DNA from: Diploscapter coronatus
Taxonomy: Eukaryota > Nematoda > Chromadorea > Rhabditida > Rhabditidae
Direction of reading: 5' to 3'
Length of the DNA stretch: 64,000 nucleotides
Assembly: GCA_964036155.1 (NCBI GenBank)
Contig: OZ038422.1
Location: forward strand, 64,379,201-64,443,200
The notes under the pieces are model-generated. The model did not search any database. It saw only the letters and a list, made by a program, of their open reading frames with translations, and was not told the DNA's origin. The translations under genes and the position numbers were made by a program. Within the stretch, counting starts at the first letter, position 1, and every line of letters starts with the position of its first letter. Below are positions 10,315-21,995 of the stretch, one piece after another.

Positions 10315-12205
10315 TTACAAGATCATGGCGATGGCACTGGTGATCATGAACACGGTCAAAATCGATAGAGGGTTGGCGGCTCTGTAGTAAACTCTTCATG
10401 AAATTCCTTTAAAAGACCAAGGAAATCTATCACTTTTACCTCGGCTGCACTCCGTGACCTGGCTGGTATTGGTTATTCGGTACGACTCCACCTCCAGGCT
10501 GATATCCATATTTACCACCCTGTAATAAAACTTGTAACTGACACTAAGGTCGAAGTTAGGCTTGAGTTACTTTAGTCTCAAGTTTTAAATTTTTTACTAC
10601 TATTTCGACACAAGTTTATCCTTTATTGAGGCGATTTTAAAACCTTTTTTGTATGAATTGGTACCTGATTATATCCCGATCCCGACCCATAACCCCCCTG
10701 GTTCTGGTTCGGGTTGTAGGCCGAGTAGGGCTGTCCTAAAAATTAGAGTTTCTCGAAATTTTCGGATTTTTAAATATTCTTGAATCTTACTACCGTTGTT
10801 GTATCCTCCAGGCTGCGCACCCTGACCTGGGTTATACTCTAAACTTTACATTAATAAAAATCGATCAACTTTTAAAATCTCACGTCCACCAAAAGGCTGA
10901 ACCCCACCGCCGATACCCATGTTCATAGGGCCTGAAATTTAGTTTTTTTTCACAAATCTTGCATTTTAAGAAGACATAAAAGGCGACAAATATGGACCTG
11001 GATACATGGGCTGAACACCCATATCGTAACGTTCACCGTTGGGACCTAAAATTGGACAGGACTTGACAAATTTACAGGGTTTAAAGATTCAACTTCCCAT
11101 ACAAAGCACACTAGTTTAAATTTCAATTGGCAGAACATTGAAATTTTTTTAACCATAACTTAGACACTTTTAAAAAAAAAAAATGTCCATGTTTTCACAT
11201 TCGATTCGCACAGGGCAAAAGCATCACTGGCATTCATACATTACATCTATCATAGTTTTTCGGAAACATAGAAAAGTGCAAGCAAATCAATAATTAAAAT
11301 AGGTTAATTAATTTAAACTTGAAATCCACAATTTCAAAAGTAACCCACTATTGCAATTGTTCATGCTGCTGCACATGGTGCAGTCGACCATTGACTGAGT
11401 TGCCATCGGGAGGTATTGGCAGTTTAGGGCACAGCCCAGGCCCATCACTGAATTTTTCATTTTTTCTAACTTAAAAAAATTAATTGAATGAAAATGTTCA
11501 CTTCTTTACATGTTTCAAAATTCGTCAAAATATTCGAAAGTGATTAACGGCGCATGGAAAATCATTTGTAACCTTATCGAATTACCTAATTTTGGCAACT
11601 GCTTTTGATGAGATCTATCTTTTCTCACACTTTGTTCCTACTTTCTTTCCCACTCTTATTTCTGTCTACCTATAGGTCTCGTCATCTCGTCATATAGTAA
11701 TTGCCCCTACTTTTCAGAAAAAATTCCTACCTTGTCCCGTGCCTCTCTGCTTCAAAGTATAGCACTGCGTTGAGGCCGGACACATTTCCACCCTCGGATT
11801 TTGGCACGTCGCCATACTGTCACAGGAATAGCACGTCAGAGCCAGCCCTGCAAAAAATTAGGCAATTTTTTTTTAATTTGCAAGTTTTAGAAAATTCAAT
11901 CTAAAATAATAGTTGCTGGTTGAATAGTGCTCACAAATACACAAAATCTAAGAAAAAAAGATAAAGAAGCTATGATCTTTAATCGTCAATAATCTTCCAT
12001 TGAAATTGATCAAAAATCGAAATCGCGTAGTTTTTTTTTCAAAATAGAAGGATCTGATTTTCAATAAAATCAACAAAGTTATTCAATTTATCAAATGTGG
12101 GTCTAAAATAGAAGATTCTAAAAATTAGCATAATATTTACTCACCGGAATCGATCAATACTAGAAGTCCCAGAGCGCTACAAATTATCGAGCTTTTGTGC
12201 ATCAT
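10315..12205 (-). CDS. Ly6/uPAR-like secreted protein with Gly-Gln-Pro repeats and C-terminal membrane tail
   Basis: Nine exons (12145-12205, 11731-11847, 11349-11447, 10998-11045, 10884-10931, 10794-10838, 10665-10735, 10440-10519, 10315-10381) sum to 636 nt, 211 residues. A signal peptide (MMHKSSIICSALGLLVLIDS) is followed by a cysteine-rich module opening LTCYSCDSMATCQ and closing near CTMCSSMNNCN. The spacing of about ten cysteines and the final CN resemble the three-finger Ly6/uPAR fold. A low-complexity stretch with repeated GVQP or GQPG units follows (MGVQPMYPG, GGGVQPFGG, GQGAQPGGY, GHGVQPR), largely one repeat per short exon. The last residues (ILTVFMITSAIAMIL) are hydrophobic, as expected of a GPI signal or a terminal anchor. 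Function unknown; nematode Ly6 proteins of this kind often modulate neuronal receptors, which is only a family-level hint. Exon-per-repeat structure suggests growth by exon duplication. Confidence 0.72.
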
Positions 12206-13853
12206 TCTAAACGAGAAAATGTATGAATTAATTCTGTGCTAGCTCTTTATGAAGATAGGAAAATAAGAAACACGAACGATGAGTAGAAGCGAAGGAAAAA
12301 TCTTGTCCATTTAGGGGCGAGAGAAAAAGAAATAGAATAAAGTGAAATAGTACGAAGAAAGAAGTAAAAAGTCGAGGAAATATCGTGAAGCAAAGAAAAA
12401 ATCGTACTCCTTTCTTATCACTCTTTCCACCCACAAACTATTCACTAAGTTTCATGCTCTTCCATCTCTAACTCATACTATTTCTGCCCCTCTATTTACA
12501 ACTTTTCTCTGCGTCTCTAGGCTCTCCCAAATTTTCATACTATTTCCCGTCTATCTTTCTAAGGAACAATGTGCAATGTATTGGTGAGGGCAAATAGATC
12601 GTTTCTTTTCGTCACTCATTTTCAAACGCTATTTCTTTATCTCTATCTTTTCCCTTTGCGATTTCCAAACTATTTCGTTCGGTCTCCAAAGATGGCTCAG
12701 CGGCACCTATTTGGACATGCGGGGGAAAACATCCCAGATCGCCAGTGCCGTATTTCAAACGGTTTTGGATTTTTCGAATGCTTGAAAAGATTCCATACCT
12801 TTCGCGTAGCATAGAAAAAAAAAACGTTAAAGTTTGTAAAAGGAAAAAAATACTGTAGCTTAAAAAAGAAATTGGAACCACTGTAATTTTAAGAAATTAC
12901 GAAAAAAGGTTTCATACAAGTTTATTCCTGGCTTATTCGCAGAACGCTGATTTGCTATCGAGTGCGCGGGAGCAGATGGGGAAAGATTTTCTTCGATGTT
13001 GTCGTTTGTCGTATGGAGGAAAATTGGCTGACACTGAAAACAAAGATTACTGTAATTTTGGCTCCGCTCCCCTTTTTTCGAAAAGTTGCAAAATTGCCGC
13101 ATTTTTAATATAATTTAGAAAAGTTTTCATTCGAAAAAAAAAATTTTAAGCCACAACACTTTGAAACAATGTAGAAGAGAGTACTGTAATTATTAAGCCC
13201 CGCCCAGTTAAAAAATTGTCGCATGCCTTTTCTAGAGTACTTCCAGAGACCGAGACACTGTCGTCGTAACACGCCTCATATGGACTCCTGGACGAGAGGC
13301 GCTGAAATAGCATGTTAAATTTAGAGATTCCGAGAACTTGTTTTAATTATTCCGGCCGTTTTTCATTTTCTATTCTTTACCACTATAAGAGATATGGAGA
13401 AAATTAACATTTTTATTATGTAAAGTTTACTCAAGGTGATGAATTATATATGGTGCAGAAAGAAGCGAAAGTAATGACCAATACTATCTCTTACAATGAT
13501 AAAGAATAGGAGGCGAAACCGTGTGGTATATTTTTCAAAACGCGCATCCTGAACACTTTTGTGTTCGCCTTTTAAAGTGAAAGGAAGAAAAAGTTATGAA
13601 TCAGTCGTTTTCAAATGATGCGTAAACCGATTTACAGAAAAATACCCATTTTGTCGATTTTTAGATAAGAAATTGACGTGAGTAATTCGGGTTTTCGAAA
13701 TGGGCTAATGGGTTTCTGGAAAACTTTCAGAAAAGTTTTAAAAATTGCAAAAAATCACATCACCAGAATTTTAAGCTCAACCTTAAGAAAAATTTCAAAC
13801 AACTTTTTGGAAACTTCAAAAAATCGTCAAGAAAATTTGAATCAACTTCAAAT
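12206..13853. other. Intergenic region with low-complexity blocks and a foldback
   Basis: No coding exon is supported. About 12230-12420 is purine-rich and 12420-12690 pyrimidine-rich, including CATACTATTTCTGCC and CATACTATTTCCCG. A small foldback lies at 13369-13511. A GGGCGGGGC box (minus strand) is at about 13196-13206. Open frames here are short and lack homology. It includes upstream DNA of the Ly6-like gene. Confidence 0.5.
13369..13511. repeat. Small foldback element, about 143 bp
   Basis: The left arm begins TCTATTCTTTACCACTATAA at about 13369. The right arm (13481-13511) on the minus strand begins TCCTATTCTTTATCATTGTA. The match continues through AAGAGATA. No coding capacity. Size and arm structure fit a MITE remnant. 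Confidence 0.6.
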
Positions 13854-14931
13854 TTAATTCAAATTGAAGTTAAGCTCCAATGCTCTAATTTTCTTTGTCA
13901 TTAGCAACTCACATTCCTTAGCTGACTCACAGTGCTCCTGCTCGTTGCCTTGTCTGGCTGCCTTCCAGTACCTGTCCAGTCCTCCCTGTTTCCTGCCCCC
14001 TGCCGCAAGACTGCTGAGGGTGTTTGGCGTTTTGACCTTCGAGACTTTCGACGCCTTTTTCGAGTCTTCCTCAATCCGCGAAATCAACGCCTTCGTGGCA
14101 GTCTTATTGTGCTCACCGCCGCCGTGATGAGGCTTCTTCACCTTTGACGTAGACGCCTTTCGGTCTACTGACGACGCCTCTTGCTGAAATTAAAAGGTGT
14201 CATGTGAAAACTGAAGGCGTTATTTGAAATGAAGACGCCATTTTTAAAATTGAAATTTTGCATGAAAATTAAGAAATGCCAAAATTGAAATAAAGTTGCG
14301 TATAAAATAGCAAAGAATTTGCAAAAATCGATATTTTTAGCGTGGAAAAATTAGTACCGAGTGAGTAGGACTTGAGTTTTTCCTATGCGATTCGCGGACT
14401 CACAAAGTATCCCTTGACGAATTTGTCGTATCCTTTGTCAATAAAGCGACAATTTTTCGCAAATCGTTCCGTAGTTTTGTTGCGCGGATAGGTGGTCCTC
14501 ATAATCGCCCTACGCTCATTCACACTCTTGTTATATTCGTTGGTCACCTGCAAAAACGCGCATCAAATTTGCAGAAATATCGATTTAGTCTCGCCCATTA
14601 TCGATTACCCTCTCATGTGAAATGTCAAAGCTGTCGGCGAGCAGCCCGACGACGATGATGTGCCATCCAAACGAGGCGCAGGTTTCCACCTGTCGTTTCG
14701 TGCCGTGGCTGAGATCGTCCAGATGGAAGAAAGCCTAGAAAAAATCAATAGAATCACGAGAAAATAACGATTTTTTGCAGAAAAAATCAAAAGCTTCATT
14801 TTTAAAAGGAGTCATACCGCGTATCCGGTGCGAAAGGCCTTAACGACGAGTACAATGGCGAGTAGGAAGACGCAGAGCTGCGCGAACGGCACGAGAAACA
14901 CGAACATGTGGATCCAACAGAAATTCACCAT
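13854..14931 (-). CDS. Uncharacterised single-pass membrane protein with basic tail
   Basis: Four exons (14818-14931, 14609-14734, 14404-14547, 13854-14183) sum to 714 nt, 237 residues. The protein opens MVNFCWIHMFVFLVPFAQLC and continues as a strongly hydrophobic segment (residues about 4-30), a signal anchor or cleaved signal. A second moderately hydrophobic stretch (WHIIVVGLLA) follows a segment with HLDDLSHGTKRQVETC. The C-terminal 110 residues are rich in Lys, Ser and His (SKVKKPHHGGGEHNK, EEDSKKASKVSKVKT) and probably disordered. I do not recognise a family. All exon phases agree and splice sites are canonical (GTATGA, GTAATC, GTGAGT). In the last exon a GTGAGT at about 13938 could be an alternative donor, which would change the final 28 residues. 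Confidence 0.62.
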
Positions 14932-16040
14932 TTTAGGACAATTTAGCTATTTTTTGTTTTTCGTTAAGACGTCTCGAGACCGCTCACGTCAATGTCGATA
15001 AGGATATGAGGAAAAGGGTCTTGAAAATAAGGAAAAAAACTTTAATATTTTAATTTTTTGAGTTTAGCGGACTTGCAAATTTTCAAAAGTTTCTTGGAGA
15101 GGAAGGATTTGCTACATTAACATAAGATAGAGTCCTCTTTCAACCTTATGAAGTTTTTAAAAGTTCCCTGAAAGATCAGATATTTTCTTGTAGTAAGGTG
15201 GTGCACTTTTCTAAATTTTTTCGAGTCTATAAAAAGTTTAACATCGCAACTTCGAAGTTTCAACATTCTTTGAAGTCAAAGCTGATCTTCACCAGTTTCA
15301 AAGTTTATCCTCCCCCTTCAAAGCGTGGTTTCATGATCCCCTTTCCTTATTTGTCTTGATTACTCTCTTCTTTCGAGGATTCTCTATTTCTGTTCCTGAG
15401 GATCATCAAATTTAGCCTGCATTTTCATTGACTTTGAACACGAATTTTTATATATCTCTGTCCTCTGAAATTTCGTTCCTCTCTTATTTTTCCTATGATG
15501 CAACTGTCAAAATTCCGTGAAGTGTCATAAGAAGGGAGAAATAGTATTTGAAACCTAGAGAGGGAAAAGATGGAGAAAAAGATAGAAAGAAACAGAAATG
15601 GTGTAGGAAAAGATTAAGAAATCCTTTCCAAGGTTTGGTGCGGGGGTGTTTTGCCCTGGATTTCTCTCTATCGGACCAGACCTTGTTCTCACTTTCTTTA
15701 TCTTTTCCCTTACCATTTCTCCTTTTTTCTGACTCTCTCCTTCCCTCCTATTTCCCCATACTATTTCTCGGTCCGTTTTTCCGGTCTCCAAGTGGAAATT
15801 CGGCGGCCGCGCACGGCTCTCATGCCCTGGAGCTCTGTTTTTCTATGCTTTCTCTTAATCTACAGTACTCTCTCGCTTTTCTCTCTCTCTTTCTTTCTCT
15901 CCCTCCCATTTTCGTTCTCTCTATGTATGCCTAACAAAATCATTCTCCACCTAGAATCTCGGCTACGATACGGCGGCGTAAAAATTTCGATTTTCTAAAT
16001 TTTTAGAAAAATTTCCTAAAATTCAGCACCCCACCCCCAA
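14932..16040. other. Intergenic region between divergent genes
   Basis: Lies between the start of the minus-strand membrane protein (14931) and the start of the plus-strand astacin (16041), so it carries both upstream regions. It is dominated by a purine block (about 15540-15625) and a pyrimidine block (about 15660-15930, with CATACTATTTCTCGGTCCG). Open frames of up to 128 codons in it are low-complexity (Ser/Leu/Phe-rich) and not credible genes. Confidence 0.5.
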
Positions 16041-19000
16041 ATGTACATAGAAACCTCCCGACTATGGCTGATATTTTCTAATTTCGTCGTTTTTACCTTT
16101 TCCCAACCTTCGGACATTTTTCGCCACATTTCACAATATCTGCCTGGGTCGTATTCTAGCTCCGATAGTCATGCACTTCATAATAAATGGCTATATTCAG
16201 GTCAGTTTGTTTCTTCGAATATGGGCGGAGCTAAGAATTTGGTATTTTCAAGTTGTTGAGTTTAGGTAAATTCCAAGGCGATATAGATGGTGTGGACTCT
16301 AGGTTACTTCAGCAGCCGGTTAGTTTAAAAAGGACAATTTGGAAACCATAAGCCTCTTCAGGCTATATGAAATAGTGTGGAGAAAGAGACTCGATCTTCA
16401 ATACCCTCTCCTAGCCATACGCTATTTCCCAATGGTTTGAGAGCTTATGATTTCCAAATAAATAGCCTTTAAGAAGTTGAGTTTCGGCAAATTTATCATT
16501 TCTTCAAATCAAATTTTTCGATTTTGATTAAAAAAAAACAAGAAAGAAAAAATCGTGTTTTTCCTGATCTGCGAAACCAGAACGCCCCCGTTTAAGCCAC
16601 TGAGCTATTGAGCCATTGAGCCATTGTTCGATCTCGTCTCTTTTCTTTTTTGTATCTCTTCTCATCCCTTTCCTTGTTCTTTTCGATGGTCTGCTCTTCC
16701 TTTCCTTTCTCTCTCATCTTTTTCATCTTTTCACCTGTCAAAAATCTATCTTTAGGTCCGAAAAATCTCTATCCTCAGAAATCTATCAAAAATCAATACG
16801 GAAAAGTCCAAATCATAAGAAAATTATTCTTTTTTTTAACAAATGAAAAAATTGATCTTCAATAAATATATAAAAAAAAACCAAAAATTAGTGTAAAATG
16901 ATAATCTGATGAAAGTGAATGAAAAATAAGGATTTTTGAAAAGAAAAAAACAAATTTTCAGGGTGGTTACATCTATTTTAACGCGCTGAAAAACAAGCAA
17001 CTAACGTGGCCCGATGGAAAAATTCCTTTCGAAATGGACCCAGCTTTCTGTGAGTAAGTTTTTGAAATCTAAAAATCAGAAAAATGAAAAAAAAAAAACC
17101 TGAAAAAAACGAAAAATCCATTTAAAAATATGCCAATTTTTAGCATCAAACGAAGTGAAGATCATTGAGAAGGCCTTTAGTTCGTATCGAACGAAAACCT
17201 GTATTCGATTCGTGCCGAGAATAGACGAACAGGACTATCTGAATATCGTTAAAGGATATGGGTAAGTTCATGAATTTTCAAAATTGTATCATGAAGATCA
17301 ACTTTTATATTGTTTTTGAAGTAGTTTGGAAACTTTTTGACGCCTAATTTACATATCGCCGAAAATTTCACGAAACTCAGCTTTCTTCCTAGAATATTCT
17401 CACTTATTTTAGGTCAGAGTTATATGTTAACTCCCTTATTTGCAATTTTTCCCACGAAGATCAACCTTTCAGATGCTATTCTCAAGTCGGTCGTACAGGC
17501 GGAAAACAGGAAATCAGTTTGGGTCGAGGATGTTTGTTCCACGAAATCATAGTCCACGAACTAATGCACTCCGTGGGATTTTGGCACGAGCATTCTAGGG
17601 CTGATAGGTAAAACTTGAAGTTTAGATTTTGCAAAATATGTACGCAAATAATTAATCTTCTTGTTTCTAAGGTTTTATCTGAGTTTTTTTGAAACATATC
17701 CTTAAAAATTTACCACTTTCAGGGACGACCATATAAAAATCGTGTGGGAGAATATTTTGCCTGGGATGAAGTCCCAGTTCGATAAGATTTCTGCAGCTCT
17801 TCAGGTAAAAACAAACGATAAGTTTAAACAATTGGGGAAAAATGAGATTCAGGACCTCCAAGGTGAATCCTACGATTATCGGTCGATAATGCATTACGAC
17901 TCGACGGCTTTCTCGAGAAATGGCAAAAATACGATCGAGACGGTGGAAGATGGATTTACCGAGGTCATTGGCAGCGCTACGGATCTTTCACAAATGGATG
18001 TGGTGAAAGTACGTCTAAAATTTCTTAAGAATCTCGAGGATAATCATTTTCTACAGAAAATCGAAGGAACAAGTGATTTTTATTATTTCTTCTGAATTTT
18101 TCATGATTTTTGCAAAAAATACTAACAAAATTTGCAGATTAATAAGTTGTACCAGTGTCGACTGCGCAAGAAGGAAAAAATGATCGTCGGAGGGACCTCT
18201 TTGCCGACTGCATCAGTGACGACCCGCATCGTTACCCCTTCACCAACTACTAATTCGGGAGGAGAAAGTAGGTTCATTGCAAATTTTCTGGATATTGAAT
18301 CATCACGCATCATTCCACTCGTAAAACACGATATCTTGACTTCTTTTTGATCTCCGTAATTCAATAATGAAGCATAGGCTCAGAAACAGGCTGGGATATC
18401 GTAATTTTCATGTTTTGCGTGACAATTGAAGAGCATGGGCGAGCATTATTATGATTGGAGCCAAATTTTTTCTCTGCGGAATTTTTCTGTTCGCGGAATT
18501 TGTTTGTTTTTAGAGATCATGAGGAAATAGAGAGTGGAAAAGAAAAAGAATATCGTCTCTGAAAACGACCCTTTGGCATGATTTCCTTCGAGGGGGGCGA
18601 TATTGACTCTTTCTTGAAAAGGCGCGTGTTTTTTCTTTCTCTCTTTCTTTTTTCCCTCACTCTTTCTCTAGTTTCTCATTTGTCTCTCTCCCTCCCACAC
18701 TCTCTCACTCCACTTCCGGTCAGTCTCGATTACCGTTCGAGTGTTCCGTCGCGCCGCGGGCCATTCACACTTGCGATCGCTCTCCTTTCATCTGACCGGA
18801 AACGCGTGCCTCTCATCTCGTGTTAAAGGATAGGCCCGCAAAAACGGCTGGTATATCGAATTTCTGCCGTACGACGTTCTAGTCCTTACGTTGAAAGACA
18901 GAAGAGCAGCAGCGTCTTCTGCCATGTCTGGAAAGTGATCGCGAAAAATTTCTGCGTCAGAACAGAAACTGGACCAACTTTGGAACGTTTGAATATTCAT

Positions 19001-19213
19001 TGAAAGATAATTTACTTTCGCATGTTTCAAAATTTCATACTCAAATAATGATCTCTTCAAAAAAGCTTGCATTCGGCTGAAAAAAAAACACTTTCAGAAT
19101 GTATCGACCATTTCGTGGATTGTCCTCACTTCGCGCAGTACTGTAAACGAGCATCGTTCTTTTTCGTAATGAAGTCCTATTGCCCGCTTACTTGTTCTCA
19201 CTGTACGCCGTGA
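16041..19213 (+). CDS. Astacin-family zinc metalloprotease with C-terminal ShK domain
   Basis: Eight exons (16041-16200, 16266-16318, 16962-17049, 17144-17261, 17473-17607, 17723-18008, 18138-18267, 19098-19213) sum to 1086 nt, 361 residues. The order is: a signal peptide; a short prodomain with FQGDID (the Asp-switch motif that occupies the zinc in the zymogen); mature start near [15 protein letters not shown]; zinc site [18 protein letters not shown] with all three His and the catalytic Glu; Met-turn SIMHYD with the zinc-ligand Tyr; a Thr/Ser/Pro linker; and a six-cysteine ShK (SXC) domain ending CSHCTP. Known: nematode NAS proteases are secreted endopeptidases used in digestion, cuticle and matrix remodelling. 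All catalytic residues are present, so it should be active. The last intron (18268-19097) contains a pyrimidine block and a dispersed repeat. The exact nas number is not assigned. Confidence 0.92.
16588..16632 (-). other. tRNA-like fragment in astacin intron
   Basis: On the minus strand CAATAGCTCAGTGGCTTAAA resembles a tRNA D-arm (box A), and CTGGTTTCGCAG, about 20 nt further, resembles a decayed box B. The spacing is too short for a tRNA and no cloverleaf forms. A degenerate tRNA-derived remnant is the best description. Confidence 0.35.
18827..18868 (+). repeat. Dispersed repeat, copy 1
   Basis: The segment starts TGTTAAAGGATAGGCCCGCA and continues AAAACGGCTGGTATATC. It matches segments at 34107-34148 and 52839-52884. 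The three copies share TGTTAARG.ATRGACC, then AAAACGG, then an AT-rich TATATCA end. It lies in the last astacin intron. Confidence 0.55.
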
Positions 19214-19868
19214 TTTATTCAATTAAATTTAATTAGCTACCTGAAAATCAAATCGTATTATGACACGAAACATAGACAAAATAAGAAAAGAGAAGATATA
19301 TAAGATCATCACATAATATATATTTTCTCATATTATTTCTCTATGGATAGTGTCATGATGTCATATGGTTCTCAAGTTATCAATGAATCTAAATATTTAT
19401 TGTTTTATTTAGATAATTATTTATTTTAATTTAAGTAACTCGATTTTACAGTTACGAATTATTTTCATTTCAGATAGGTTTAACTTTAGTCACAATATCT
19501 AAGTCCATGACATAAGATTTAGAAACTTGTAGGATTTTAAGTTTAAGATAATCAGAACTTGTGTTTCAAAGTTTAGCATATTTATTTTTAAATTTATATT
19601 TTCCCGAAAAATTCAATTTCACCGATTCTTACCACGATCTGAAGCCGGTTGTTCATCATACACACGATTTTTTGTCTTTCACAATTTTCTATATTTATGT
19701 TTTACACCAAAAACGGGCATTTTCAATGTTTCATATTGAAATTTGTAATTTTTATTGTCTACTTCCTAGGTCTGACTAGATTTTTAATTTCTACAGAAAA
19801 AAATAAAGATTTTAAGCAGCAAGTCAATACTACGTATCAAAAAATCAAATTTTATGCTTAAAATTCAA
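19214..19868. other. Intergenic region between convergent genes
   Basis: AT-rich DNA between the 3' ends of the astacin gene (plus) and the DRAM-like gene (minus). No exon, RNA gene or repeat is supported. Confidence 0.5.
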
Positions 19869-21545
19869 TTAATCATCCGGGATTACGGTAACTTGTCTGT
19901 CGTCAATTCGGGTGTGATAGATGACGCGCGGTGCGTGCATGTACGCAAATCGGAATTCGTAGGTGAAACTTAGAACGAATACTTCAAATAGCAAAACCAT
20001 GATCCACTCAGAAATAGATGATACAAGTTGGTTTAATTGACCCTAAATTAGAGATGATTAGCTGATTAGGTAATAACTCGAATTTAATTACTGAAGACTT
20101 ATCCTCCATAAGTTCAGGCCAATTTTGATCGTAGAATTTCATAGGGTAGAGATTTTCATGGTCTAACGCTGGTGAGTTCTGATTCAGAATATGGAACTTG
20201 TCGGTGAGTAGATCTAGAACTCAATTCTTTTTTTTTCTGGAAAATTTTAAAACCTACGTAAAATCATAGCGACAGTCGCTAAAATAATGATCGTCATTCG
20301 ACAATGTTGAACTTTCATGGGGCAAAGATGAGGTTTCAGAAGATATCTAAAAAGTTCAGCAAACTTTGTTTTTTTTCTTTTAAATTGCCTTACCCTACCA
20401 AAACCTGGCCCCATGCGTAGATTAAACTCAACCAAAATGCAAAACTCGCTGCGAATTCGTGGATTGTCGGCTGTTCTTTAACCTAAAACTCAATTCTAAG
20501 GAAACAAAATTGCATAATTTTAGAAGTTATACCGAAAAATTCGCTAGAATCGTCACTGCAATAGCGGAGGTGTAAGATATGCCCAATAGAATTTTAGATA
20601 CGGTCCTCCAATTTCCTTTTGAGGACCAATTTAGGCGATGAGCGTAGTACTCAACGATCATCCGATGACGCATGTAGCAGGAGAGAGCGACTGAAACTAT
20701 TAGTAGAAAAACTTGGGTTCGCTAAACTTAAATAATGCGACGAAATTCAGATCAAAGTAAGTTACATCCAGATTAAACTATCCAAAAGTCAAACTTAATT
20801 TGGTTACTTACATAAAAACGCCGAAACATTGAGAAACTGCGTGAATATGCAAGATTCCGGGGGTAGTCTGCCTCCATCGCTGAAAAATCTCTGATCTTTT
20901 AAAACCTACAGAACAACTAGCCTAATATATGGAAGAATCGCCGGAAAATGCTCCTTGATCACGCCGATTATGTACCTGAATTTGACGCAAAAATATTTGA
21001 ATCGGGAAGAAAATTTCGAACCCCGAAAAAATCGCGATCGCCGCTGTAACGACTGAGCCAAGTGGCGCAATCCAGAGACTCCGAAGAACCATTTATTCAA
21101 TCTCACATTGTTTTCAAAAATCTCTAAATTCGAAAAAAAAATCAAAATATTAATATATCAAACCCTCTAGTGTTTCTTGCTATCTTATCATTCACAGTCG
21201 AAAGAAAAATCAATAACGCGCAAAATTGCTTCTTTCTTATTATGCATGCCTGAAAGCAAGAGAAAATCACAAGTCCTGAAAAAGATACAAAATTACCATG
21301 CAAATGAGAAAAACGAGGCTAATAACTAGAGTCCCCAAGCTCCGCTCCTTTGCAAAAATGCGTTTTTGGTAGAAGCGTGACAATTTAAACAGAAAATTTT
21401 GGAAGGAAGTACTCTTCAAACCCAAAATGTCATAAAGACCTAGTCTAGATCGACGATAACCTTGATAAAATGGTTCTGTGCCAAAAATCAGACCGTAATT
21501 TTTGCGTCCACCCGTGTCCACGCGGAATCTCACACACATACACAC
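19869..21545 (-). CDS. DRAM/FRAG1 (Sfk1/TMEM150)-family six-pass membrane protein
   Basis: Exons from the 5' side: about 21289-21545 (5' limit uncertain), 20922-20975, 20812-20879, 20533-20690, 20394-20482, 20258-20346, 20092-20213, 19869-20042. All junctions are in phase. Landmarks of the family are ILPYISDGGRLPPESCIFTQ after TM1 (human DRAM1 has PYISDTG.. PEKC at this place), then FLNVSAFL, YTSAIAVTILANFS, EFAASFAFWLSLIYAWGQV and the final SISEWIMVLLFEVFVLSFTY. Known: the family sits in lysosomal or plasma membranes and is linked to autophagy or lipid signalling. The junction ILPYI/SDGG requires a GC donor (AG|GCTAGT) at 20921. The start at 21545 gives 336 residues, about 60 more than expected before TM1. 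An AG|GTAAGT at 21552 suggests an upstream exon and a different N-terminus. Confidence 0.75.
21006..21072 (-). other. tRNA-like sequence in DRAM-like intron
   Basis: On the minus strand TTGGCTCAGTCGTTACAGCG looks like a D-arm/box A, and GGGGTTCGAAATT, about 22 nt later, looks like a T-arm/box B. The acceptor and anticodon stems do not form, so this is a decayed tRNA or tRNA-derived element rather than a gene. Confidence 0.4.
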
Positions 21546-21995
21546 ACTTACCTAATTTAGATCAACATATAAAGGGTGTTTCGAAAGAAAAATGTACTTT
21601 TCGAGAAGAAAATTTTAGGCTAAAAAATCAATTGCAGTATCCAAGAAGCGTTTATTATGTAGCAATAAAATATCATGTATAATGCAAGAAACAAATCGAA
21701 CCCGTTTTGCGAAAATATACTCGAAATCTGTTTGGGAAGAGATCGTTATGAAATTGATATCATTTTAGGACCAAAGTTGCTTAGCAAAGTAAATTATCGA
21801 GTTACGATAGAAATTATTGTAGTACTCTAATACAGATTTTCGTCATAACTCGACAATGTTTACAAAATAAATCTTTTAAAAAATCAATAACGAAAAATAC
21901 TTAAGAACTTCCTAAGTTTTCAGGCAAGATAATGCTATTTTATTTAAAGAAAAGAACTATGAACTTGATGAGTTTCCCAAGAATCCAAAAATCTT
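21546..21995. other. Intergenic region
   Basis: About 450 bp of AT-rich DNA between the DRAM-like gene and the 3' end of the GPCR gene, both on the minus strand. I see no exon or RNA gene. It may contain a missing 5' exon of the DRAM-like gene. Confidence 0.4.

Noticed and set aside
15548..15998. Overlapping plus-strand frames of 115 and 128 codons
   Set aside because: Low-complexity pyrimidine tract product before the astacin start; no acceptable exon chain.
18788..19072. Minus-strand 94-codon frame inside the last astacin intron
   Set aside because: It overlaps a dispersed repeat, has no recognisable domain and no splice partners.
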